Assembly: GCA_016718845.1 (NCBI GenBank)
Contig: JADKCK010000044.1
Span: 1 to 35,689, forward strand
Source: Sphingobacteriales bacterium
GTDB taxonomy: Bacteria > Bacteroidota > Bacteroidia > Chitinophagales > UBA2359
Reading direction: 5' to 3'
Length of the DNA: 35,689 nucleotides
Below the pieces are notes generated by a model. That model was not told the origin of the DNA. It ran no database searches and saw only the letters and a list, made by a program, of their open reading frames with translations. Below are positions 1-7,781 of this stretch, one piece after another; within the stretch, counting starts at the first letter, position 1, and every line of letters begins with the position of its first letter. A program made the translations under genes and the position numbers.

Positions 1-745
1 CTTTAAGCGGAATAAAACGGACTGCCACCCGATTATTGCCCAAATTATGCACCCTATAATACCCTGTTTCGCCAATGCGTTTGCCCTCCGATAATAATTT
101 AAACGACCCATCGGCTTGCCTTTGCGGGTATAATAATACCGTTACATTGCCATTGGGCAACGGAAAAACGACCTTAACACAGGGGTTATTGTGCAAGGGT
201 GGCTGACAAATACTGTAAAAACCCGCATAAACCACTTGGTTTGATAAGCGAGTTTTGCGCAACCAACAAGCGTATACTTGTTTTTGGGTGATTGGATTAG
301 TAAGGCTTATAATTTGGCTACTCATGCCCCTACTGGTTTCTAATGGTTGAAGGGGTATATTAAGTTGCTCTATTTGGCGGCTAACCGAGCTAATAAGTAC
401 CTTAGCAAAAGGGGCTATTATGCCAAACCACTGCGACCATACCTCTAACTGATAATCTGCTGTATGCTCGTAAAAATCGCCGATGGTAGCTTGCACCGTT
501 TGGGCGTTAAAACCTTGCCCGTTTAAAGCATCAAAATTGGGTATTAAACCACTGTTATTGGCATCAATGGTGCAAAGTAAATGCTCTTTGGTAGCAAATC
601 GGTGGTAAAAATCTGCCCCTATCTTGCCCGCATCACCCATTGGAGATTGTAACCATTTGTCTTTATTTAAGTCTACACGAGTACCCGTTGCATACAACCA
701 TAATTGTATGGCATAACTCAATAATTTACCGAAAATATTTTTCAT
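1..745 (-). CDS. Conserved hypothetical protein, 3' end cut by the window edge
   Basis: The minus strand reads open from an ATG at 745-743 (MKNIFGKLLSYAIQLWLYAT) to base 1 without a stop, giving 248 codons; the C-terminus lies outside the window. There is no signal peptide and no clear membrane helix. The product is mixed alpha/beta in appearance and rich in aromatic residues (for example YEHTADYQLEVWSQWFG near residues 103-119). I do not recognise a family. A TAnnTTTG element lies about 47 bases upstream on the same strand, which supports the chosen start. The gene is divergent from the rhomboid gene. Function unknown; that it is a real gene is likely from the long clean frame, but it should be extended to the left before any assignment. 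Confidence 0.75.
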   Translation of the reverse strand, partial: MKNIFGKLLSYAIQLWLYATGTRVDLNKDKWLQSPMGDAGKIGADFYHRFATKEHLLCTIDANNSGLIPNFDALNGQGFNAQTVQATIGDFYEHTADYQLEVWSQWFGIIAPFAKVLISSVSRQIEQLNIPLQPLETSRGMSSQIISLTNPITQKQVYACWLRKTRLSNQVVYAGFYSICQPPLHNNPCVKVVFPLPNGNVTVLLYPQRQADGSFKLLSEGKRIGETGYYRVHNLGNNRVAVRFIPLK

Positions 746-791
746 CTAATTTTATTTTACCTAAAAATTACTTGATTAGCAAAGTGTGCCT

Positions 792-799
792 CAAAAATA
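792..799 (-). promoter_or_regulatory. Putative -7 promoter element (TATTTTTG) for the leftmost gene
   Basis: On the minus strand this reads TATTTTTG, matching TAnnTTTG of Bacteroidota housekeeping promoters. It would start transcription near 785, about 40 bases before the ATG at 745. No convincing TTG -33 box is at the right distance, so the call is tentative. Confidence 0.35.
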
Positions 800-950
800 G
801 CTATTTTTTCTGAAAACTACTTAATTTAGCTGTAAAGTTTGCCCAAGTAGGCATAGAACGGTTATCGAAAAAAAAAATTACATTTTAGGAAACTAATTTA
901 CCCCTTTTAAGTGTTATAGCATTAGATAGTTTTTAACCCCTCTAATTTTT

Positions 951-1865
951 ATGTATCCCGAAACAACTATTTGGAACGATTTACGCATTTGGTACTACAA
1001 CAAAGGATCTGTTGGGCAGTTAATATTGCTCAATACCTTGTTATTTTTGATAACAGGAACCATTGGCTTAGTTGATTTTTTGTTTAGTTTAAATATAGCT
1101 CCAGCAGTTAAATTATTTTACTTACCCGCGTCTTTTAGTAAGCTTATTGCACAAATTTGGTCGTTGGGTAGTTATATGTTTTTACACGATGGTATATGGC
1201 ACTATTTGTTCAATATGCTTGGTTTGTACTTTTTGGGTATGTTATTGTCCGATTTTGTGCCTCGCCGAAGCATCATACCTATTTATTTGTTAGGTGGTTT
1301 GGTGGGTGGCTTAACCTATTTAACGGCATATAATTTATTCCCTGTTTTTCATGCAGCCATCAACGACTCGTACTTAGTAGGGGCATCGGCAGCAGTAATG
1401 GCATTATTAGGTGCTATGTTTGCCCTACAACCTAATTTTAATGTATCACTAATAATATTAGGGCGAGTACCTATTAAATACATATCTATATTTATAATAG
1501 TATACGAGTTATTAATGCTTAGTCAAAGTAATGCGGGCGGGCATTTGTCGCATTTAGGGGGTATGTTATTGGGTTATGTGTATGCACAACAAGCTTGGTA
1601 TAGATACAGTTTTGGCGAATGGTTAAATAACCTAAAAAATTTGTTTGTAAAACCCAAACAACCCCGCGTAGTGTATCGCCGCCCAACCGAAAAAGTAACA
1701 ACCAACGCCCCTAGTGCTAAACCCAATAAAGCAGGTACAAACCGCACACGCCAAGAAAAAGTAGATGCTATATTAGACAAGGTTGCCGATAGTGGCTACG
1801 ACAGTCTGTCGAAAGAAGAAAAAGAATTTTTGTTTAACATTAGCCAAGACATAGACGATAAATAA
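951..1865 (+). CDS. Rhomboid family intramembrane serine protease with C-terminal tail domain
   Basis: Membrane serine protease that cleaves transmembrane segments of substrate proteins. Six hydrophobic helices are visible between about residues 23 and 215. The catalytic Ser is in GASA (Ser146) in the fourth helix and the catalytic His in HLSHLGG (His201) in the sixth; the WHYLFNM stretch (83-89) is the usual HxxxN helix-2 motif. The last 60 residues form a soluble tail ending in a helix SGYDSLSKEEKEFLF, a conserved tail seen in Bacteroidota rhomboids (DUF6576, from memory). The length of 304 residues suits this subgroup. The ATG start gives a normal short cytoplasmic N-terminus. It stands alone, divergent from the left gene. 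Substrate unknown. Confidence 0.95.
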   Translation: MYPETTIWNDLRIWYYNKGSVGQLILLNTLLFLITGTIGLVDFLFSLNIAPAVKLFYLPASFSKLIAQIWSLGSYMFLHDGIWHYLFNMLGLYFLGMLLSDFVPRRSIIPIYLLGGLVGGLTYLTAYNLFPVFHAAINDSYLVGASAAVMALLGAMFALQPNFNVSLIILGRVPIKYISIFIIVYELLMLSQSNAGGHLSHLGGMLLGYVYAQQAWYRYSFGEWLNNLKNLFVKPKQPRVVYRRPTEKVTTNAPSAKPNKAGTNRTRQEKVDAILDKVADSGYDSLSKEEKEFLFNISQDIDDK

Positions 1866-2071
1866 GCTATTTTTTTTGTGTACTCAAAAAAGCCTCGCAT
1901 TTTATTTATTTAGCTCGTAAAAGTTGCAAAAAAACGACTTTTTTGGTTTACAGCATTTAAACATTTAACTTAACTGCTATATCCTTAACCAAAATCGAAT
2001 TATTTTAATACAAAATGCCCATTATTAGGCTACTTTTTTGCAAAATAATTACTTCTGACGAAAAAAAGCAG

Positions 2072-2079
2072 TATCTTTG
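2072..2079 (+). promoter_or_regulatory. Putative -7 promoter element (TATCTTTG) upstream of the sigma factor
   Basis: TATCTTTGCAG is a full match to TAnnTTTG and is followed by the purine-rich start region common in this phylum. It lies 60 bases before the ATG at 2139. No good -33 TTTG at 17-23 bases spacing was found, only a T-rich stretch further up. Confidence 0.55.
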
Positions 2080-2138
2080 CAGGTGCAGGTAGTACACCTT
2101 TACCTACATATATCATTAAAAAGCACCGCAAGCCCACT

Positions 2139-2825
2139 ATGTTTGAAGATTACCGCATCGACGATGACGACAACACCGACGACGATGCACCACAGTCACT
2201 AAATAACCAAAACAACACCACAGATAACTTTGATGTTGTTGATAATGACGATATGTTTTCTTTTGATGTATCGGAAAAAGAACAGCGCGATACAGTATTC
2301 AGAGAATTTATACCGCACATTAATGCCTTATATAACTTTGCTTACCACCTAAGCCTAGACGAAAACGACGCAAACGACCTATTGCAAGAAACATTGCTAA
2401 AAGCCTATCGTTCAACCCATTCGTATGTTGGCGGAAGTAACGCCAAAGCATGGTTGTTTAAAATACTTAAAAATACGTTTATAAACGAATATCGCCGTCG
2501 AAACCGTTTGCCACAACAAATAGATTACGAAGAAATAGGACAATATCACGACTCGGAAGACCCCGACCAAGGGAAATACCTAGACCTTCGTCACGAAATT
2601 TTTCAGGACATGTTGGGCGATGAGGTAACAAAAGCTATTAACTCAATACCTGTAGCCTTTAAAACCGCTGTGCTTTTGTGCGATGTAGAAGGTTTTACTT
2701 ACGACGAAATGAGTAAAATATTAGATATACCAGTAGGCACTGTACGCTCGCGCCTAAACCGAGGGCGTAGCTTGCTTAAAAGCGCCTTGCGCGACTATGG
2801 AACAAAAATGGGTTATGTTGACTAA
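2139..2825 (+). CDS. ECF-type RNA polymerase sigma factor (sigma-70 family)
   Basis: Directs RNA polymerase to a stress or envelope regulon. Sigma2 spans about residues 52-122, with the LLQETLLKAYRS core-binding stretch and the AWLFKILKNTFINEYRRRNR helix that binds the -10 region. Sigma4 spans about 160-222 with a helix-turn-helix ending in GTVRSRLNRGRSLL. The first 45 residues are an unusual acidic, Asp/Asn-rich extension not found in minimal ECF factors. The gene is followed after 66 bases by a 78-residue ORF on the same strand that could be its partner. No zinc-binding anti-sigma factor or TonB/SusCD cluster is adjacent, so the stimulus cannot be inferred. The family is certain; the regulon is unknown. 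Confidence 0.95.
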   Translation: MFEDYRIDDDDNTDDDAPQSLNNQNNTTDNFDVVDNDDMFSFDVSEKEQRDTVFREFIPHINALYNFAYHLSLDENDANDLLQETLLKAYRSTHSYVGGSNAKAWLFKILKNTFINEYRRRNRLPQQIDYEEIGQYHDSEDPDQGKYLDLRHEIFQDMLGDEVTKAINSIPVAFKTAVLLCDVEGFTYDEMSKILDIPVGTVRSRLNRGRSLLKSALRDYGTKMGYVD

Positions 2826-2891
2826 CCTAACATTTTACTCGAAAAATATAAACAATAAATTAAACAATAATTTCTTTAAATTACTCAAAGT

Positions 2892-3128
2892 ATGAAAAAG
2901 CATCGTAATCGCCATACAAGTTTTATTCCAATGGGCAACGAAATAGCCACACCAGTAACAGCTAATACCCCTACCGCTACTCAACAACAAAGCATTATAG
3001 CCAACAGCACCACCACACAAAACGACGACCCCGAACTTAGTTTGTTTTTATGTAGCAAACTTCCGCGCAAAAACGCATCAGAGCAATTAATTACAACTAT
3101 TTTAAACCAAGTACAAGTAAGTTTATAA
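2892..3128 (+). CDS. Small unknown protein downstream of the ECF sigma factor
   Basis: A 78-residue ORF, MKKHRNRHTSF at the N-terminus, a Thr/Asn/Gln-rich low-complexity middle (about 20-45) and a more structured end (SLFLCSKLPRKNASEQLITT). The C-terminal LPRKNASEQLITTILNQV segment resembles the short LP-x-x-x-AS motif found near the end of small proteins that follow sigma factors in Bacteroidota, but I know this only as a loose pattern. It has no membrane helix and no HxxxCxxC zinc motif, so it is not a classical anti-sigma factor. The same-strand position 66 bases behind the sigma gene suggests co-transcription. The ORF is short, so coding status itself is only probable. Confidence 0.55.
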   Translation: MKKHRNRHTSFIPMGNEIATPVTANTPTATQQQSIIANSTTTQNDDPELSLFLCSKLPRKNASEQLITTILNQVQVSL

Positions 3129-3435
3129 CCACAAAGTTATCAAACTTATATTATTAATCTACCTAATACCAAGCAAACTTAGCTACACGCTATTGTTTTA
3201 AATAAAAAACACCAAATAGAAAAACAAAAACAGTTTTTTTTCGAATTGCTACCCTAAAAAAGGCAAGTGTTTTTGTTAGATAATTTTTATTTGAAACGCA
3301 CATTTTTGCTGCTTTGTAAATACATAGCATTAAAAATGTGTGTTTGTATTATCCCTAATATCCCTATCTACTTCTCAATTTTTACTAATTTTGGCTACTC
3401 ACACACTCACCCCAAAGGCAAATTCCCTACCCGTT
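3129..3435. other. Intergenic region, AT-rich, carries one promoter element
   Basis: No gene is supported in this 307-base stretch. A plus-strand reading frame that overlaps its right part (starting TTG at 3267) is low quality, out of frame with the secreted protein that follows, and is disregarded. The only recognisable signal is a TAnnTTTG element at 3386-3393. Confidence 0.5.
3386..3393 (+). promoter_or_regulatory. Putative -7 promoter element (TAATTTTG) of the sensory block
   Basis: TAATTTTG fits TAnnTTTG and lies 43 bases before the ATG at 3436. Transcription from here would begin near 3400, inside any upstream extension of the reading frame, which supports 3436 rather than 3340 as the real start of the next gene. 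Confidence 0.5.
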
Positions 3436-3891
3436 ATGTTAAAATACTTAGCTTTTGTGACAGTAATGTCATTTTGTGCATTAATTCATGCACAAACTAC
3501 CCCTCAAATGCAACTTTCTGTTTTAGACTTCGTACAAATGTCTGTAGAACAGTTAGGCGACATTGATTTGTATGACGACAAACAATTTGTTACTAGCGTT
3601 GCACAGCTAGATAGCAAACGAATTGGGCAACACAGGACCCAAGAATCTCTTTTGAAAGATATGTTTTACAGCACCGAAATTACTTACAAAGGAGTTTTAA
3701 ACATTCTCGAAAACTGGAACGTGCTTATTCTTTATGTTGATAACAAACTAATAAGCTCGGATAAAGCTGAAAGTACATTTAGTAAGTTATTTAACGAAAA
3801 TAGAATACAAAATATATACATAGCACGCTTGCACCTTCGAGAAATGCCTACCAATATTAAAGGTTACATTCGCGTAACTACCGTCAAATAA
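3436..3891 (+). CDS. Small secreted protein resembling a reduced TonB-receptor plug, partner of YfiR/kinase
   Basis: 151 residues from the ATG at 3436; a longer frame to 3340 exists but would bury the signal peptide MLKYLAFVTVMSFCALIHAQ. Two features recall TonB-dependent receptors: a segment just after the signal peptide (LSVLDFVQMSVEQLGDIDLY) like the dLxxMSlEeL leader found before plug domains, and a C-terminal stretch (ILYVDNKLI ... IQNIYIARL ... GYIRVTTVK) like the plug signature with a YxIDGK strand, an IxSIxVLK strand and a final GVIxITTK. No beta-barrel follows. It is followed on the same strand by YfiR and a histidine kinase, genes that are often found next to TonB-plug proteins. The role may be ligand sensing in the periplasm; both the domain call and role are inference. 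Confidence 0.6.
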   Translation: MLKYLAFVTVMSFCALIHAQTTPQMQLSVLDFVQMSVEQLGDIDLYDDKQFVTSVAQLDSKRIGQHRTQESLLKDMFYSTEITYKGVLNILENWNVLILYVDNKLISSDKAESTFSKLFNENRIQNIYIARLHLREMPTNIKGYIRVTTVK

Positions 3892-3973
3892 TAAAGACTT
3901 TTACTTACCTAGTTTGAGGTATTGTATTTATTTGCGACTGAAAATATGGCGAATAAATTTAATATTTTTTAAA

Positions 3974-4005
3974 AAAAACTGTTTTTGCAGTTTTGCCTTT
4001 TTTGT
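3974..4005 (+). terminator. Weak hairpin with T-run
   Basis: AAAACTG and CAGTTTT form a 7-bp stem around TTTTTG, with a T-rich stretch after it (GCCTTTTTTG). It lies between the plug-like gene and yfiR. It could attenuate read-through, but the stem is AT-rich and short. Confidence 0.3.
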
Positions 4006-4137
4006 GTTCAAATACATTACAACTAAGTTTAGTTTCATTTTTATCTCATAAATAAAAACAACAACAAACTAAACAATTGCCAACACAGTACCTACTACCT
4101 TAATCGTAATCTACATATAGTCTTTAATTCATTTTTT

Positions 4138-4728
4138 ATGTTTAGCATTAATAATCTGTTTAAAATAAATACTTTATCTAAATATCTAACGGTTTTTTTG
4201 TTGTGTTTTGCAACATGGCATTGCTGTACCTATTTGCAAGCTCAAAACTATGCCATTACCAATGAGTATTCGTTGAAAGCAGCCTATATATATAAATTTT
4301 CTCAATATACAGATTGGAATAGTAATGCAGCAGCAGATTCTTTCCGAATTGTTATTTTAGGTAACGAAGACATCTATCAATCTATCAAAAAAATAGCCGA
4401 AGTATATAAAGTTAAAGACAAACCTATTGCGGTTTATCAATATCAAAGCCTTGCAAGAGTTTTATCCGACCATAACTGCTTGGAAAGAATACACATGATA
4501 TATGCCGATAACTCGGTAGGACAAGATATGGTCAAAAAGCTTTGTCAGTCAAAATCTAAAAGTACACTTTTGATTGGAGATAATGAGGATTTTATTAGTG
4601 ACGGTGGTCATATAAGTTTTTACAGAGAAGACAACAAAATCAAGTTCAAAATAAACACATCTCTTATTAACAATAATTATTTTAAAATAAATTCTCAATT
4701 ACTTAAGTTAGGATTAGCATCTAACTAA
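4138..4728 (+). CDS. YfiR family periplasmic protein (DUF4154)
   Basis: In Pseudomonas, YfiR is a periplasmic repressor of the CHASE8-HAMP-GGDEF cyclase YfiN. This 196-residue protein has an N-terminal export signal (about 1-36, ending LQAQ) and the full family pattern: EYSLKAAYIYKFSQYTDW (44-61), a beta strand FRIVILGNEDIY, a middle IHMIYADNS, then LLIGDNEDFISDGGHISFY and KIKFKINTSLINNNYFKINSQLLKL. The family's usual mature length is about 150-170 residues, which fits. The next gene codes for a histidine kinase with an extracytoplasmic loop, so the likely job is to hold that kinase in check in response to redox or envelope change. That regulatory link is by analogy with YfiBNR and is not shown by the sequence. 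Confidence 0.92.
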   Translation: MFSINNLFKINTLSKYLTVFLLCFATWHCCTYLQAQNYAITNEYSLKAAYIYKFSQYTDWNSNAAADSFRIVILGNEDIYQSIKKIAEVYKVKDKPIAVYQYQSLARVLSDHNCLERIHMIYADNSVGQDMVKKLCQSKSKSTLLIGDNEDFISDGGHISFYREDNKIKFKINTSLINNNYFKINSQLLKLGLASN

Positions 4729-4738
4729 AATAAGGCAC

Positions 4739-4746
4739 TATATTTG
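4739..4746 (+). promoter_or_regulatory. Putative -7 promoter element (TATATTTG) for the histidine kinase
   Basis: TATATTTGCAG matches TAnnTTTG and starts 10 bases after the yfiR stop. It would give the kinase its own transcript with a 5' leader of about 125 bases. No clear -33 box. Confidence 0.45.
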
Positions 4747-4878
4747 CAGTAAAAATGGCATTGACCTTTTTAATAAAACTATCTCATAAAATAGTTTTTA
4801 TCTAATAACATCTATGCCAAACTCAAATATACTCTCTTTACTAAAAATTCTGTAAGAGGGCTGAACCATATTTAAGCA

Positions 4879-6348
4879 ATGCCAATAATATCCTCTATAA
4901 AAAATAAGCTACTGCTGTTACAAATTTTAACAGCCGTTTTTTCCATTTTTCTGTGCGGTTCGCTCCTTACTGTAAGTTATTATCGTATGTTTGGGCAAAG
5001 CGAACAGCAAAACTTAGAGACAATAGCCCAAGTAATGAGCAACAATGTTCAGGTGCCATTTTCTTTTGGCGAAGCCTATATTAACGAAGCGGAAAAAACG
5101 CTAAAAGCCTTCCAATCTGATACTAGTGTGCTTAGTGCTTATGTTCTTTACCAAAACGGAGCAGTATTTGCTGCCTTTCATAAAGACACTACTCGTTATT
5201 CTTTGCCTCGAACAATGCCAGATTCTTCTAAAACTTTATACAGCTATATAAAAAATGATACCTTACATACCTTCTGCTATTTTACAGTTGACAGTATACA
5301 TGGTTATTTTTATATACAAAAAAAATCGGCACAAAACAAGGTTTTACTCAACCTTGTTGCTACTACGCTAATAGTTGTACTAATAAGCCTTGTGTTAGGC
5401 ATAGTTTCTGCTTTGTTTTTGCAACAAGCTATTTCTACGCCTATTTCTTCGCTAATTGATACCATGCAAAATGTTGCCAAACAACAAGATTACGCTACCC
5501 GAGTAACTGAATCTGGCGATATTGAGCTGCGAACATTATCGCAGGTATTTAACGACATGCTTCTTCAAGTAGAAAAACGCGACGCTAGCCTGCAAGAAAT
5601 AAAACACCAACTAGAAGAACGAGTTGAAGAACGAACCAAAGAACTGCAAGACAAAACCCAAGCACTTCAACTATCTAACAACGAACTGCAACAGTTTGCC
5701 TATATAGCCTCGCACGATATGCAAGAACCCCTCCGTATTATCGGTAGCTTCTCGCAAATACTTGCCAAACGCTATCAAAATACGCTCGACAATGAAATGA
5801 AAGAATACATTTTATTTATTGTTGATGCTGTAGGACGAATGCAAACCCTCATCAAAGATTTACTCTCCTTCTCGCGCGTCGGAACAGCAAAAATGCAAGT
5901 AAAACCCATAGTGCTGTCCAATTTGCTGCTTAAATGCACCTCTAATCTCCGATTTGCTATCGAAGAATGTAACGCCCAAATTAATTATGCCGATACATTA
6001 CCCGTTATTAACGCCGATGAAACAAAAACACTTCAACTGTTCCAAAATTTATTGAGCAATGCTATAAAATTTAGGAAAGATACAATAGCACCAATTATTA
6101 ATATAAGCGTACAAGAAGAACCAACCGAGTGGCTATTTACTATATCAGATAACGGTATTGGTATCGAAAAAGATTACTCCGAAAAAATATTCATGATTTT
6201 TCAGCGATTAAGTACTGCTTACAGTGGTACAGGCATTGGATTAGCCATTTGTAAAAAAGTAGTCGAATTACATGGCGGGCGTATTTGGTTCGAATCAGAA
6301 AAAGATAAAGGCTCTACTTTTTATTTCACATACAAGAAAGATTTTTAA
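4879..6348 (+). CDS. Membrane sensor histidine kinase with CHASE8-like sensor loop and HAMP
   Basis: 489 residues. First membrane helix about 10-34, extracytoplasmic loop about 35-152, second helix about 155-182, HAMP about 183-235 (ending QVFNDMLLQVEK), a coiled coil 235-272, HisKA with the phospho-accepting His279 in IASHDMQEPLR, and a HATPase domain with the N box (LLSNAIKF), G1 box (DNGIGIE), F box (IFQRL) and G2 box (GTGIGLAI). The SHDxQEPLR form is that of phytochrome-type kinases. The loop length and the phrase VSYYRMFGQSEQQNLETIAQ at the first helix resemble the CHASE8 sensor of YfiN-type proteins, which are the known targets of YfiR. No receiver domain and no response regulator gene is next to it, so the output partner is elsewhere. 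Family certain; YfiR control inferred. Confidence 0.93.
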   Translation: MPIISSIKNKLLLLQILTAVFSIFLCGSLLTVSYYRMFGQSEQQNLETIAQVMSNNVQVPFSFGEAYINEAEKTLKAFQSDTSVLSAYVLYQNGAVFAAFHKDTTRYSLPRTMPDSSKTLYSYIKNDTLHTFCYFTVDSIHGYFYIQKKSAQNKVLLNLVATTLIVVLISLVLGIVSALFLQQAISTPISSLIDTMQNVAKQQDYATRVTESGDIELRTLSQVFNDMLLQVEKRDASLQEIKHQLEERVEERTKELQDKTQALQLSNNELQQFAYIASHDMQEPLRIIGSFSQILAKRYQNTLDNEMKEYILFIVDAVGRMQTLIKDLLSFSRVGTAKMQVKPIVLSNLLLKCTSNLRFAIEECNAQINYADTLPVINADETKTLQLFQNLLSNAIKFRKDTIAPIINISVQEEPTEWLFTISDNGIGIEKDYSEKIFMIFQRLSTAYSGTGIGLAICKKVVELHGGRIWFESEKDKGSTFYFTYKKDF

Positions 6349-6352
6349 ATAA

Positions 6353-6401
6353 AACGGCTCTATAATCATACAAAGATTATAGAGCCGTTGTCATTTTTTT
6401 T
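6353..6401 (+). terminator. Intrinsic terminator after the histidine kinase
   Basis: A perfect 15-bp stem (AACGGCTCTATAATC at 6353-6367 and its complement at 6375-6389), a 7-base loop ATACAAA, then GTCATTTTTTTT. It lies 5 bases after the kinase stop codon and ends the sensory block. Confidence 0.9.
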
Positions 6402-6535
6402 GTATCTTGGCGCGGTCTAAGCAACTAAGCCCAATTACAAACATCCAAAAATTAAAAATACCCTGACTTTAGCAAAAATCTGCTTGTTGGGCAACCATAA
6501 CTTGTAATAAACAACCCAAAAACATTTTTTTATTA

Positions 6536-7729
6536 ATGCTCGATTTAACAACTTTATTTATAGAACGATTTGGCACCAGCACCGCCGAACAAAGCGTACA
6601 ATATTATTTTTCGCCCGGCAGAGTAAATCTTATTGGCGAACACATAGACTATAATGGCGGACAAGTATTGCCCATAGCTATCTCGCAAGGCATACGAGCC
6701 GCTGTGCGCCCCACTACCAACAAACTTATACGCATACAATCTATTAATAACAACGGCGAGCTAACCGTAGATATTGACACCGAAGGCTTTGCCAAACGAC
6801 CTAATAATTGGATGAACTACCCATTAGGTGTTATTTATAAACTATGGAAAAGCCAACAAAAGCTAAAAAAACACCTGCGTATTTTCGAAACAGGCTTCGA
6901 AATGCTTATTGATAGCAACCTGCCAATGGGCAGCGGGCTGTCGTCGTCGGCAGCATTAGAAGTAGTGGTAGCTTATGTATTATTTAATCAATCGTATAAA
7001 AAAAACTTGAACCAAAACGATTTTATGCGCGTAACCCTAGCCATACTATGCCAAAAAGCTGAAAACGATTTTGTAGGGGTAAAATGTGGTATTATGGACC
7101 AATTTGCGGTAGCTATGAGCAAACAAAACCATGCTCTTTTACTCGAATGTGATACATTAAGATACCAATATGTACCTTTTCAGATGCGAAAATATGCTAT
7201 GGTGATACTAAACACTAATAAACCCCGAGCCCTTGCCGACTCGAAATACAACGAGCGAAAAGCAGAATGCGAACAGGCACTCAATATCATCAAAAAACAC
7301 TCGGCAATAAAACAACTTTGTGAAGCCACACTAAACGACCTCGATTTTATTGACAACCCCACCCTATTGCGCCGAGCAAGACACGTAATTACCGAAAATA
7401 CGCGCGTAACCCAAACCGCAAAAGCACTTATCGAAGGCAACTGGATACAAGTAGGCGAACTGCTAAACCTCTCGCACCAATCGCTGCGCGACGACTACGA
7501 AGTAACCGGCTTTGAACTCGACACACTAAGCAGTATTGCTCGCCACACCGAAGGTTGCGTTGGCTCGCGAATGACCGGAGCTGGCTTTGGCGGCTGTGCT
7601 ATTGCTATTGTAAAAAACGAACTACTCGAAGATTTTAAAATAACCGTAGCCAACGAATACCACAAACAAACAGGTTTACGGCTTGGCATTTACGACGTAA
7701 GCGCACAAGATGGTGTAAAAGAGTTGTAA
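6536..7729 (+). CDS. galK: Galactokinase
   Basis: Phosphorylates alpha-D-galactose at C1 with ATP in the Leloir pathway, in the cytoplasm. GHMP-kinase fold: the galactokinase signature GRVNLIGEHIDYNGG at residues 28-42, the phosphate-binding loop LPMGSGLSSSAALE at 129-142, the catalytic-base motif GVKCGIMDQF with Asp188, and the third motif GSRMTGAGFGGCAIAIV near the C-terminus. The length of 397 residues is close to the usual 380-390. No galT, galE or sugar transporter is adjacent, so galactose genes are dispersed here. The ATG at 6536 precedes the motifs by the normal distance. It stands between an upstream terminator and the convergent truA. Confidence 0.97.
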   Translation: MLDLTTLFIERFGTSTAEQSVQYYFSPGRVNLIGEHIDYNGGQVLPIAISQGIRAAVRPTTNKLIRIQSINNNGELTVDIDTEGFAKRPNNWMNYPLGVIYKLWKSQQKLKKHLRIFETGFEMLIDSNLPMGSGLSSSAALEVVVAYVLFNQSYKKNLNQNDFMRVTLAILCQKAENDFVGVKCGIMDQFAVAMSKQNHALLLECDTLRYQYVPFQMRKYAMVILNTNKPRALADSKYNERKAECEQALNIIKKHSAIKQLCEATLNDLDFIDNPTLLRRARHVITENTRVTQTAKALIEGNWIQVGELLNLSHQSLRDDYEVTGFELDTLSSIARHTEGCVGSRMTGAGFGGCAIAIVKNELLEDFKITVANEYHKQTGLRLGIYDVSAQDGVKEL

Positions 7730-7781
7730 GGCAAAGGGCTACGAGTTTGTTCAATAAAAACAACCTGCACAGCCTTACGTA

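Noticed and set aside
3267..3566. 99-residue plus-strand frame before the plug-like gene
   Set aside because: Starts at TTG, overlaps the signal-peptide gene in another frame, and has a low-complexity hydrophobic composition with many Cys and Phe.
6402..6412. TATCTTGG as a promoter for galK
   Set aside because: It lacks the TTTG of the -7 consensus and is over 120 bases from the ATG with no -33 box.
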